Below are positions 44,600 to 56,000 of a stretch of DNA of 64,000 nt, one piece after another; position 1 is the stretch's first letter; every line of letters begins with the position of its first letter. The notes under the pieces are model-generated. The model ran no database searches and was not told the DNA's origin. It was given only the letters and a program-made list of their open reading frames with translations. The translations under genes and the position numbers were made by a program. Source of the DNA: Sinonovacula constricta (lineage: Eukaryota > Mollusca > Bivalvia > Cardiida > Solecurtidae); contig CM017571.1 in the NCBI GenBank assembly GCA_007844125.1, forward strand, positions 2,506,653 through 2,570,652, read 5' to 3'.

Positions 44600-45112
44600 C
44601 ATTTAAATAGCTGTATCCAAGTTGGGTTGTCATATAAACTTACCGTTCATTTTTATAAAATACACAAGGTACGATTTAAAGAAATCTGAAACATGTGTAA
44701 ATAAAAAAACAAATAGATGTGCACACGAACCAATCATATTATACCTATTACATTTCTAGAATGACAACACAACTCAGACAAATCTTTAAATGTGCATTTC
44801 GATATTGAAACAGCCAAGCTGCTTTGTATTATAATACGTAAACACGTTTAAAAGTTAAGTGGTTTATATGATAGCGCATATATATATATATCATATAATG
44901 ACACAGGGTCCTTGGCAGTTTGATTTTAGCTCAGAGATTGAGGCTGGCGTGTCGATATGGATACAAAATAGATAAAACCATTCTAAGAAGACGATATAAG
45001 AACACATACCGTGTATACCACAACTCTATCGTACATAAAAATAACTTAAAATTTGGTTAAGAAGAACTCGTTACTTTCGTTACTTAGCCCCGACATCGTA
45101 GTTTTAGGTAAT
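44587..45112. other. spacer of the giant inverted repeat (526 bp)
   Basis: Non-mirrored, AT-rich, with a (TA)n run near 44880. No gene seen. Its unique sequence separates the two arms. Confidence 0.85.
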
Positions 45113-45258
45113 AGCCACAAAGTTATCCTCTCAATGCGGCGGCGGCGACGTAAAGTTATCCTCTGTATGCGGCGGCGGCGGCGGCGGCGGCGTGTACCGT
45201 ATATATATATGTTTACGGCGGTGGCGTCGGTGGTGGTAGTGCTGTTGATTTGGTGCAT
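45046..45258 (-). CDS. unit 3 ORF, right arm
   Basis: Starts MHQINSTTTTDATAV as in the left copy, but with only two CGC blocks (RRRRRRRR, then RRRRR). It ends in spacer-derived sequence. 70 residues. Confidence 0.28.
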   Translation of the reverse strand: MHQINSTTTTDATAVNIYIYGTRRRRRRRRIQRITLRRRRRIERITLWLLPKTTMSGLSNESNEFFLTKF

Positions 45259-45584
45259 ACAATAAGAATGAAAATGTCGTTCGTATTTCTCCTTTTATTT
45301 TGAGACGTAGAAAATAGTGATCATAATTTTAGGTATATATTAGACATTTTATTTATCCGTTAAAAAGTGTTGCATTTCAAGAGCTCGAGTTCTAAATAAA
45401 ATCGGTCGAATGAGAGTTAAAATCATTTCTGGATCGATATGTCTTACGTTTTATTTTAAAACCTTATCCAGTTTATCCATCCAGATCAGTTCTTTTCAAA
45501 AAACAATGCAGATATGATATCCTGATGAGACGTATTTTGTACCCGTTGAAGCCGCTTTTGTGAATACACCCAAACATAGCGGAA

Positions 45585-45821
45585 TTATGCTTCTTTACGG
45601 AAGACAGTAGGCATAATCGGATGAATCGATACGTCTGGCGGACCTTTTCGCCATATGTTTTTGTTGGAGAAGTTATGAATCACAGCTGATGGTTTGGGCC
45701 CTCTCTCCGTAATCGGTTTCATCCACCATTTCATATAATCAGCGACATACGTCTCTGTCACCATTACTTTTCCTGTTAATGATATCGCTACGTCTGGGTG
45801 CGAAGATGCCATTTTGTGCAT
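45585..45821 (-). CDS. orphan 78-residue protein, right-arm copy
   Basis: The translated product is identical to that at 43806-44042, with the same TATA box (inverse near 45885-45892) and the same CRE-like site. Divergent orientation places the two genes tail to tail around the spacer. No family recognised. Identity across the coding frame contrasts with the changes in the arms' repeat tracts. Confidence 0.6.
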   Translation of the reverse strand: MHKMASSHPDVAISLTGKVMVTETYVADYMKWWMKPITERGPKPSAVIHNFSNKNIWRKGPPDVSIHPIMPTVFRKEA

Positions 45822-47411
45822 TGAGGGAAAAAAAAGACGAGCTTACAAGCAAAGGTTTTCTAATCGAATAAACATTCGTTGCCGTATTTATACCCGCCTC
45901 CGTGACGTGATAACTTTAGCCACACCCCTCCGAGCACTTTCGGCGGAAGCGTGTCAGTCATTAGGATCACTCTGCCCTTTTCTACGAATATGACTCGGAG
46001 GTAAATCGTAGTAATAATGGAACCATTTTAAAGCTATGAACACATTTTCCCCTTCTGCGGCTGAACGCCTCATTCGTGGTCCTCTACTGGTCTTTTAAGG
46101 TTACTATTATTTTCCTGTTTATAGTAGAGCTTTCTTAGCTGTTGTTGACAGTATTATGGTCTAGCTTCGAAGCGTTGCATTGTGGGTGCATTACTACAGA
46201 CGATGGTTAATTGTTCCATATATATTTTATGTCACGCAGTCCGACACGTGGTATTGTTCTTACGTAAATTAAGTAGACTTTCAATGTATTAATATAGAGC
46301 TTAAAATGTTAAATTATTAGCCGTTCAATAACTTAATTTAGATTTCGATCATACACGATAAAAACAACTAGTGTTTTTAACACAAAGTTTATCTACTAGG
46401 CGTCTATTATTGATGCCACTCTGAAGCGTGGAGCCTTCTGTAATCACGTAGGGCATCAATAGATAGCATTTTGCTGCTTTTTTTCAGGTAGCCTTTATTT
46501 AATTGGGTGTTTGAGAACAAAAGACGTTGTCAAAAATGGTGGATACCAACTTTATGGACCTACAGTAGGCAGCATTCCGGACGAACAGACAGACGGACTA
46601 TTATTTCGTGCTGTTTATTTTAATATAAGACTTATGTTCTTAGTTTTAAGTTGCTGTTAAAAAAATTAAACGCAAGTTGTGTTGTTGTTGCTGCTGCTGC
46701 TGTTTTTCTCACATTCTCCCTAATCTGTAATTATATCTATTATATCTCATTCATTTTTAATATTTTACCGTCTAAGTAACATCTAGTCGTAAGCACGAAT
46801 GTCCTTTTGTGACTAAGTAAAGTAAAGGGACATAATCTGACAAGAAAAACATTGATGCCAAGCGTTAAAGAAGACGCAAACGAACGTATTGTATCAATAA
46901 TAGAAATGGGTCAAAAATAAACAGAAACATAAATGTATACTTAGAAGGATTTATTGTATATAAGCAAAATAACAAGATTCCCATCACAGTACACAGTAAT
47001 CTCCCTGTTTGATTATTCCTGTCCCCAGAAGAAATGCGGAATGCAGTTCATGTTAAAACACGCAAGCTGATAAATCGACAATAAATTGTTTATATTTTAA
47101 TTAAGGTGTGAAAAAAACTACGATCATCGTATGATAAAAATATCCCACTGTTGGTCATTGAAGCTAATTTATGCGGAGAATGACAGTGAGAGAGGGGGTG
47201 GGCTCAAATGTTCCTGACAAGTTTCAGCTTTCGAAAAAGCTAGTCGGTCATTAGCAGATTATTAAAAAGAAAACGCATGTGTTGTGTGTTTGTGTGTACG
47301 TGTGGACCGATGTATACTTAGCAGGTCAAATGGGCCTCCAGACCGCCTGTATTTATTTTGCCTATTAGTTAATTAATTTATCATGGGTGACTAACTAGGT
47401 TATCATACAAA

Positions 47412-47630
47412 CTATGAACGACATAAATGTAATCTGTTAAACGATTTATAAAATACATGTGTTAGGTTAATAATGCACATATATAACATGCGTTTCCTTG
47501 GAGGCGCCGCGTGCGTGTCCATGTGTATGGTGTAGGAGGCCTTGGGCGAAAACTTGGATTTGTATCGGGAGCAGTAAATAGGTTTTTTTTTCCGGTTCTG
47601 TGAATTAAGAATACGTTTGAATAACTCCAT
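47412..47630 (-). pseudogene. C2H2 zinc-finger-like ORF, unit 2, right arm
   Basis: Same segment as 42008-42223, with CSRYKSKF and HMDTH, and one extra Lys/Pro in the linker. The C-to-Y change is shared, so it pre-dates the inversion or was copied. Confidence 0.38.
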
Positions 47631-47637
47631 TCGTTTT

Positions 47638-48186
47638 TTAACTGCAAATGTATTTAGAAGGAAAGAAATATAAGGCATATGTTGTCAATCGTGGTGGCGG
47701 CGGTACTGGTGGTGGTGGTGGTGGTGGCGGTGAAAGTGGTAATGGTGGTGGTGGAGTTGGTGGTGGTGGCGGTGGTGGTGGGTGTGGTTGTAGGAGGTGG
47801 TGGTGGTGATGGCGTTGGTGGTGGTGGCGGTGGAGGTAGCGCTGGTGATAGCGGTGGTGGTAGAGGCTGCGGTGGTGGAGGTGGTGGCGGTGGTGGTGTT
47901 GGTTGTGGCGGCGGTGGTGAAGGTGGCGGTGGTGAAAGCAGTGGTGGGTTTGGTGGTGGAGGTTGCGGTGGTGGTAGATGTGGTGCCGAAGGTGGTGGAT
48001 GTGGACGGTGGTGGATGTGGTGGTGGCGGTGGTGGAGGCAGTGGTGGTGGTGGGTGTGGTGGTGGAGGTTGCGGTGGTGGTGGATGTGGTGGCGGAGGTG
48101 GTGGATGTGGCGGTGGTGGTGTCGGTGGTGGTGGCGGTGGTGGAGGTGGCGGTGGTTGAGGTATTGGTGGTAATGAATTGGTCCAT
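47638..48186 (-). pseudogene. unit 2 ORF, right arm (frameshifted)
   Basis: Starts MDQFITTNTSTTATSTT like the left copy, but an indel in the tract (around 48000) throws it into a His-rich frame. The terminal TIDNI motif is lost. Confidence 0.35.
47688..48170. repeat. GGT/GGC trinucleotide tract 2, right arm
   Basis: Reverse complement of the tract at 41457-41950, with small indels. Confidence 0.93.
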
Positions 48187-48384
48187 ATAATCAGATTGAA
48201 ATTGTGATGCTCACTTTGTAGTGACTAAACTAAGGAAAAACAAGATCGATTGTATTTCACCTTTTATATTCGAGACGTTGGAAATAGTTATAATAAGTAT
48301 TAAAGGTATATGTTTTTGACAAGTCATTCTATTTATTCGTTTCAAAATATGACTTTGAAGAAACTCAAATTATATATATTGTAT

Positions 48385-48469
48385 AATCAATCGAGTAATG
48401 TGTCTGGCGTAGGAGGCGTAGGGCGAAAACTTGGATTTACATCGGGAGCAGTAAAACGTGTTTCCGGTT
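48385..48469 (-). pseudogene. degenerate C2H2 segment, unit 1, right arm
   Basis: Mirror of 41162-41240 with the same missing second His and the same acceptor-like T-rich stretch. Confidence 0.35.
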
Positions 48470-48502
48470 CTGTGAAAAAAAGAATACTTTTTAAAAACTA
48501 CA

Positions 48503-49390
48503 TTAGTTTGTTTCGTTGCAAATGTATTTAGAAGGAAAGAAATATATGGTATATGTTGTCAATCGTGGTGGCGGCGGTAATGGCGGTGGTGGTGATGGTG
48601 GCGGTGAAGGTGTTAGTAGTCGTGGTGGCGGTGAAGGTGGTATTGGTGGTGGTGGTGGTGGTGGAGTTGTGTTGGTAGTGGTGTTGGCGGTGGTGGTGTT
48701 GGGTGTGGAAATGGAAGTGGGTGGTGGTGATAGGCGTTGGTGCTGGTGGCGGTGGAGGTAGCGTTGGTGGTGGTGGCGGTGGGTGGTGGCGGTGGTGGAT
48801 GTGGTGGTGGTGTTGAGTGTGGTAATGGAACTGGTGGAGGTGGTGGTGGTGATGGCGTTGGTGGTGTGGCGGTGGCGGTGGGGATTGCGCGGTAGTGGTG
48901 GTGGTGGCGGTGTTGATGGAGGAGGTGTTGATGGTGGTGGTGGTGGTGGAGATGTTTGTTGTTGGTGGTGGTGGCGGTGGTGGTGTTGGGTGTGGTAATG
49001 GAAGTGGTGGTGGGTGATGGCGTTGGTGCTGGTGGCGGTGGAGGTAGCGTTGGTGGTGGTGGCGGTGGTGGTGGCGGTGGTGGTGTTGAGTGTGGTATTG
49101 GAACTGGTTGGAGGTGGTGGTGGGTGATGCGTTGGTGGTGGTGGCGGTGACGGTAGGGGTTGCGCTGGTAGTGGTGGTGGTGGCGGTGTTGATGGAGGCG
49201 GTGTTGATGGTGGCATTGGTGGTGGAGATGGCGGCGGTGGTGGTGGTGACGGCGGTGGTGATTGTGGCGGCGGTGGTGGAGGTTGCGGTGGTGGTGGTGG
49301 TGGGGTGTGGTGGTGAAGGTGGTTGTGGTGACGGTGGTGGTGACGGTGGTGGAGGTGGCGGTGGTTGAGGTAGTGGTGGTAATAACTTGG
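48503..49390 (-). pseudogene. unit 1 ORF, right arm (frameshifted)
   Basis: A C inserted just after ATGGACC changes MDQVITT to MDPSYYHH. Further single-base indels break the tract into Pro-, His- and Thr-rich pieces. Confidence 0.4.
48570..49390. repeat. GGT/GGC trinucleotide tract 1, right arm
   Basis: Reverse complement of the tract at 40250-41078. Single-base indels are frequent, for example 'gttggtggtgtggcggtggc'. Confidence 0.93.
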
Positions 49391-52300
49391 GTCCATATAA
49401 TCATTGTGATGCTCACTTTGTAGTGACTAAACTAAGGAAAAACAAGATCGTTTGCATTTCACCTTTTATATTCGAGACGTTGGAAATAGTTATAATAATT
49501 ATTATAGGTATATGTATTTGACAAGTCATTCTATTTATTCATTCAAAAGTATGACTTTGAAGAGCTAAGATTGTATATATATTGTATAATCAATCGAATA
49601 GAGAATTTACATCGGGTCTAGATTTAACGGTGTCACGCTTTATTCTAAACGTAAAGCAGCGTATAAGTATAATCGTAAAAGTACATGTAACGTTTCTTGA
49701 AACGCGTATTCGGATTAATAACGAAATTCAAAATTTGCCTCATTCGGTGCGCTCAACGATATACAGCGCCATATATAAACACCGGTCTTACTGACCTTTG
49801 TACTAACGCGCTAGGCATCATGAGACAGCACTAAAAGAGAAAGTAAAAGTAGAAAGATTGACCTGCTGTTAATATTTGCTTATCGCTCCAAGTGAATAAA
49901 CTAAATGTAGCGGATATACATTTTAAGTGATAATATACAGTTAACTTTTTAATCGTATACACATAAATGGTATATTTGACGTAAGTTTCATATATCGTAA
50001 ATCCTAAGCGGAACTATTTTACGGAGGCACAGTCCCCTACACAGTGGTCAATCCTCTGGTCTAGTATAGAGATGATTTTAACGGAAGTGACGTAATCATC
50101 TTTTTAAAGAATGTATACAGCGTATAAAGGTGGACACTTGAACTTGTTATAAACCATTTAAGGTTAAATTTGACTACATCTCGGGAAATATCCACATTAC
50201 CCCTTAACATGCACCTTTTATCGAGCGTTTGACGATTACTGAATACGTTAGCGTTGATAGATTTTATTTTAAATCATTTGTAATACCGCGTAGTAAAACG
50301 ACTATTTAAGCAAATAAGTGATGATTAATTTGTTAAAGGGGATGAGCTATTGGTATTTATATACCGTAGAACCAGGTATTTATAAAAATAGTCGATCACA
50401 TCACATATAAATTTACAGCCTCTCGCCGTGAGAACAGTGGTCAGCACGAGGAGGCTCCGTAAGTTTAATTTGTTACTTAATTCAGAAGAAATTTATCCAT
50501 GAATAGCTTTTATATATCAATTTGTAAAAAAAACAAACTAAAACGCGACGACACTGTTGTTGTGGTTTTTATCCTAAAGAGGACTGAATTGATATATAAG
50601 GAAGATTAAAAAAAAAGTTTTACATTGACGTTTTCGTGCGTAAATTCTAATATATATTTAAAAGAAAAAATACATACAATAAACTGCAGAGAATGGAAAC
50701 CTTTTTTTTTTCCAGCCACGTGATAAGAGAAATGAGAGCATGAATTGGTCATGCTCAGTAAGTATGACGTATTAATATCATTTTACCACGAAGAAATATT
50801 TTATTTTATTTCAATAAGTACAAAAAATGGGGAGATCATATTATCTATCTTTGATAGTACTTGTATTTCATAACCCACTTACAACTAATAATGATTAATG
50901 TACTTCAAAAGAATGAAGCGAATGTTTAAAACTTACTCACATTAAAGTAAATTGTCGAGTATTTGTATCCGTTAATAAATTTGACTTACAAAACTTTTTT
51001 CTTCTTTTTTTTCCCTACGAATCGCTGGGAAAATGAGGTGAAGTTGGTACGTATTTGGTACGATTTCATACAATAATTAAATAAAACGATCTAATCCGGT
51101 TATTGACCATTACGTTTGAGTATTTTTACGTGAACGTGTATCTAATTGTGGAGTAGTCCAACAAAACCACAAGAGAGTAAAAACATTCCATCTTTTTGTT
51201 TGCTTCAGATGGGAAGCGATATAAACACTTCGAGAAATGAGAGAAAAGGTTGAAGAGTTGGAAATAAAAATTAAATTGAGAGAGGGAGGGGGTTTGGAGA
51301 GTAAAACGTAAAAATAAACTAAGTAAAAAAAATACATGTTTTTATATTTTGTTTAACCCTTTAATAATTAATAATCAATTGGGCTCATATTATAATAAAA
51401 TTATCGAAGGTTTATATAATATTTTCTGTAAGAAAATTCTTTTACCAATTATCACTGCAATGGTGATAAAATACAGAAAAGTAAATACATATGTTTAAAC
51501 GGATAACAAAACATGATAGTAAGGACAGCTAAAATAATTTATGTTTAAAACTGAAATGCACGTATAAATTAATTCTAAAAGCTGCTGTTGGTAATAAAGT
51601 TACTTACGTGCTTAACATAAGCGCGTGCTGAAAGACATTAACACGCGACTACTCTATTAACCCAGCATCAGTATACAGTTTGCTGTGTAGACAAATGGCG
51701 ACTATTGCGCGGAAAAAGTTAAAACGTCTTATCAGTGAGATAAAAGTACCAGACTTTGAAATTAATGAAACATATCAGATTAAGGGGTTGCGAAAAGCTC
51801 ACCTCTAACATTGTTACTCTTTTCTTGTATCTATATGTATGTGTGCGGAGAAGAAATCGGATAATTAAATTTGCTTAATCACTGTGCATTTAAGTAGGTA
51901 CACCCCTTAAAAATGGTATAATCTGTTAAAATGCGTGCGGTGAGAGATGGAGATTTCTATCATAAAACCGTGAGGCATTGTGTTAGCAGACGAAATTTAC
52001 CGCCCCCGATCTAGTTTCGTGTATTTAATTAACAGGTTCCTAGTAGACACGTGTTTTACATCGCGCTGATACCTTCTGAAGGATCATATTATTGCTTTAT
52101 CGTGTTCACAAAAGATCATCTAGTTAAAACATTCTAACATAAGTTTTATTCCTTTTTAGTCTCTCCAAAAATCACAAAAACAAATGATCGTATTTAATCG
52201 CAAATACGTGAGCGTACAACGCACGGAACTGGATGCTCGATTACCCAAAGTAGAAGCCTATAATAATCTTGTCCCTAGACACGTGCTACATTATAATTGG

Positions 52301-52639
52301 GTGTAACGTCTATCTAACGGTACATACGTAAAGTAACCAGTCAAATTCGCGTTATAGAAGCGTTACGTCAATCCGCTCATACGCTATTGGTCGTTTAGAA
52401 ATAACGTTATCTATCATTTATGGATGTTTTGTTTTCGGCTAACGTCTCATTGATACCTTTAAACTAAAGGTAAGCGTCGTTATAATGTTGATGTGATTGG
52501 GGGTCGTATTTTGTCTCGACAGTTTACGGTTCCCACGCTACGTCTCCGATGTTACTATCTATAGACTATTAAGGACGCGTCACTAACGTCGTGTTGGGAC
52601 GTGGCGTTTCTGGTTCTCACGCTAAGTGATTACTCAGGA

Positions 52640-53045
52640 TGACTCATTAAGGATGGGCGAGTGATTATAACGTTATGACTCATTGACACGTCGTAATAGG
52701 GGCCGGACTTATGACTCACGATGACTCATTAACTATGGACGGGTGAATATATCGTGATGACTCATTGACACGTCAGCATAGGGGCGGGGCTTTTGACTCA
52801 CGATGACTCATTAAGGATGGCGGGTGAATATAACGTGATGACTCATTGACACGTCAGCATAGGGGCGGGGCTTATGACTCACGATGACTCATTAACTATG
52901 GACGGGGTGAATATAACGTTATGACTCATTGACACGTCATCATAGGGGGCGGGGCTTATGACTCACGATGTGTCATTAAGTATGGACGGGGTGAATATAA
53001 CGTGATGACTCATTGACACGTCATCATAGGGGGCGGGGCTTAGGA
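52640..53045. repeat. 84-bp motif array, right arm, 5 units
   Basis: The same unit in inverse orientation, with GC-box anchors near 52710, 52791, 52872, 52956 and 53040 (spacing 81-84 bp). The GC box is GGGGCGGGGCTT in most units; the innermost unit has a degraded GGGCCGGACTT version. Confidence 0.88.
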
Positions 53046-53086
53046 TGACGTCACCTGTCAATCAATGACTCCAAACCGACCCCTAT

Positions 53087-56000
53087 AGTAGTTTTATAAA
53101 TGACTAAATTTCAAGACAAATTTAAAATTTACTGCATTTTACGTCAGACATTTTAAAACGATTATAACTTTTAATTATGACTAGGACTATGTTTGCTTAA
53201 AGATTATCAAAACGATGATTATAAAAAGAAAACAACAACATTACACTCCTATTCCATTTATGTTCGTGGTGTATGTGCGGGTACATATTGAAGGCATATA
53301 AATAATTAAAACTGAACAGATGTGATTATATGTTAAATATTTCTTAATATATATTCTAATGCTAGTACATTACTTAATCCCTTTTAAGATAAACATATAC
53401 ATAAATTATCGTTCTTTCATTAATCAATGTCAATAAGCAATATATCATGTATCATTTAAATATCTAAATATGACCAAAAAAATCGGCGCTGAACGCTTGA
53501 CTTGACATCGTCATGTTACACCCCGCTCGGCATATCCAAATAGTTTGATAATACATTAAGAATATAATATGTTATCTAGCAATGTTAACCATGGAAATAC
53601 ACATAAACAATGAATAGAAAGCAACGTCAATATTAGACAACATCAAAGGTGCAATAATAATTATCGCAGTATTTCCAAAAGGAAAGAGGCGAAGCTGCTC
53701 TTCTGCTTATAATGGATACTTACACATTGTCAAATATGTAATTAGATCTCCGGTTTTTACTGTTTGATTTTAACGCGACTGTATAATCAAGTAGCACCTC
53801 TGATTACAACAATATATGTTGGCAAGCTATTTTTCAAAAAAAACTTTTGCTGTTGCGACCCCTTTAAGTATTTTATATATTACGAAGAAAAAGTAAGAAA
53901 GAAAATAATTTCATAACAAAGATACTTGTAATGATGTTTCAAACTTTCCTACAAGAGCACGAAACGACAGTATGCGGTTTTAATAGATCTCGTGTAATAT
54001 ATCTCTACATCACAATGAGAGGTAAATAAAACAATCAACTTCATATCTACCTATAGAATTGCCGTTCCAGTAATATTAGAAATCTTCGACAGTATGCACT
54101 AATACAGATCTTTCGATGACCTATAAAATATGACATATGATCAGTTCGAATGATCAAACAAAACAGAATATTTATGCTGGTGGTTGTAACAATTGTTCTC
54201 ACTAATGGAGGACAAATTGGGACAAATATCTATATATTAAAGAGCGATCTTCTTTAAAATCCTTCAGTTCTCTGGACTGACGTGTTCTTTAGTGCATTTT
54301 ATTTAACTTTTTACGCGTTTTGCATGTCATATTAAACATTTAAAATACCGTGTTAGTAGCAGCGTCTATGCAGAGTGGGGGGATGATAAGACAAAATATG
54401 GCAAATATAAGATTATCATTATTCTTTGATCTATGTATCCATATAAACTTATGCCCAACCCCAAATATAATCGGAATTCTGATAGTTTAAAAATCATTCT
54501 AGCATTATATTATACTTTAAAACAAGAAAACACTCACCATGTTGTAACACAGATTGCCAAAAATAATAGACTGATTCTATTAAGCAGAAAAGGGGCGTTG
54601 GCTTACCAGCTTCAGGCTTAACTTGCGGCGGACTCTGCGGATAACATTCAAGGCAAAATCTTGAAATATGATTTAAGTTTTAAAGATATAAAATACTTGA
54701 TTTGTCTAAGTCTAGTTGGTTAAAACATCACATTTACATTGCCTCGGTCAACATGTATATATATGCGTGCTAGCTACGTGTATTCCAACATGGTAGGGAG
54801 TAGCTATATATATATATATAACAATAGGAAGATATTCTTTAGCAAAAAAGACAAATCGTATGTTGTTTTTTGTTTTGCTCGATGAAAATTCTTGTATTGC
54901 TTATACTTTTGTAGCATACAAGTTGCTTTATCTATTTACATACTACGTGAGGCAGAGATATGATCTACATGCATTTTAAAATGAAAAATAAAATTGGAAA
55001 TTATACATTTATAATTTTTCCCTATTTTAGAACTAGGACCTTTTAAAAAGTGTGTATTTAATAACCATGAGCTTTATTTGTTATTAGCGGAATCCTCCGC
55101 TCAGTCAATTTAAATAAAAATATTCAAATACTTCTAGTTTGCAGGGATTCTAGTGTGCTGGCAAAAAAGGAATAAGTGAAACATATTAAATAGCAACTTT
55201 ATCGAATCACTTGTCTCAGTACAGTATTTCTTTTTAAAAACATTCTTCACACGAAATGGACACGTCTTTAAAAGACAATAATATTTTTGTATGGCATGCA
55301 AAAATAAATGAAGCACTCATGATTAATGCTCTTAAGTTTGTTATTTGGATACTCTGTATACTATTTATAGTCGTGAATACTAGGACGTACTTTTAAGCTT
55401 AAACGACTAAATGGTGATTGGTCTATCATTTATTTTCAAATTAAGGTAAACATTTAGTGCTTAGGTTCAATTTAATTCATTTATAAATGTGTAGATATCA
55501 ACAAGAGGTTGTCAACGAATACCATTTTTCTGTCCAGATTCTCGGTAACAGTATCCGGATAGTATCCGGTTACCGGATGTTATGTCTGCATATACAAGTT
55601 TGAGACGATATAAATTGATCTTTGTTTGCCTACATTCTGTTCAAAACTGGGATAGAATTTTTTTTCATATGGTTGAATTTTGTGAACAAATACGTGGGGG
55701 AAATGTCGCGAAAACAGTCGAGTGAAAAAAACACACACACAAACCGGCGTCATAAGTTACATATGTTGTGCGACGTAACGGATATTGACCTTGTTTTCGG
55801 TAGTTATGCGATGGAAATGCATGTGCGCGCGATTCATGCGACACCGAAAACGTGCAGCTGTATATAATTTTACATAATCTTATTAGAATAAATAATATGA
55901 TATAGGAAGAAAACAGTTTTGCTCCCTTTTTACAGATGACTTTTCTAAAATGGTAATGACAAATTTACACATGCTAGTTACAAATAAACAATGAACAAAA

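Larger units (their letters stand above)
45113..53086 (-). repeat. giant inverted repeat, right arm (~8.0 kb)
   Basis: This is the reverse complement of the left arm. It ends CCGACCCCTAT. Differences from the left arm include 5 against 3 copies of the ~84-bp array unit, 2 against 4 CGC blocks, and many single-base indels in the GGT/GGC tracts that break the frames left open in the left arm. Confidence 0.93.

Noticed and set aside
36712..53086. An integrated viral genome with terminal inverted repeats
   Set aside because: No capsid, polymerase or other viral gene is visible in either arm.
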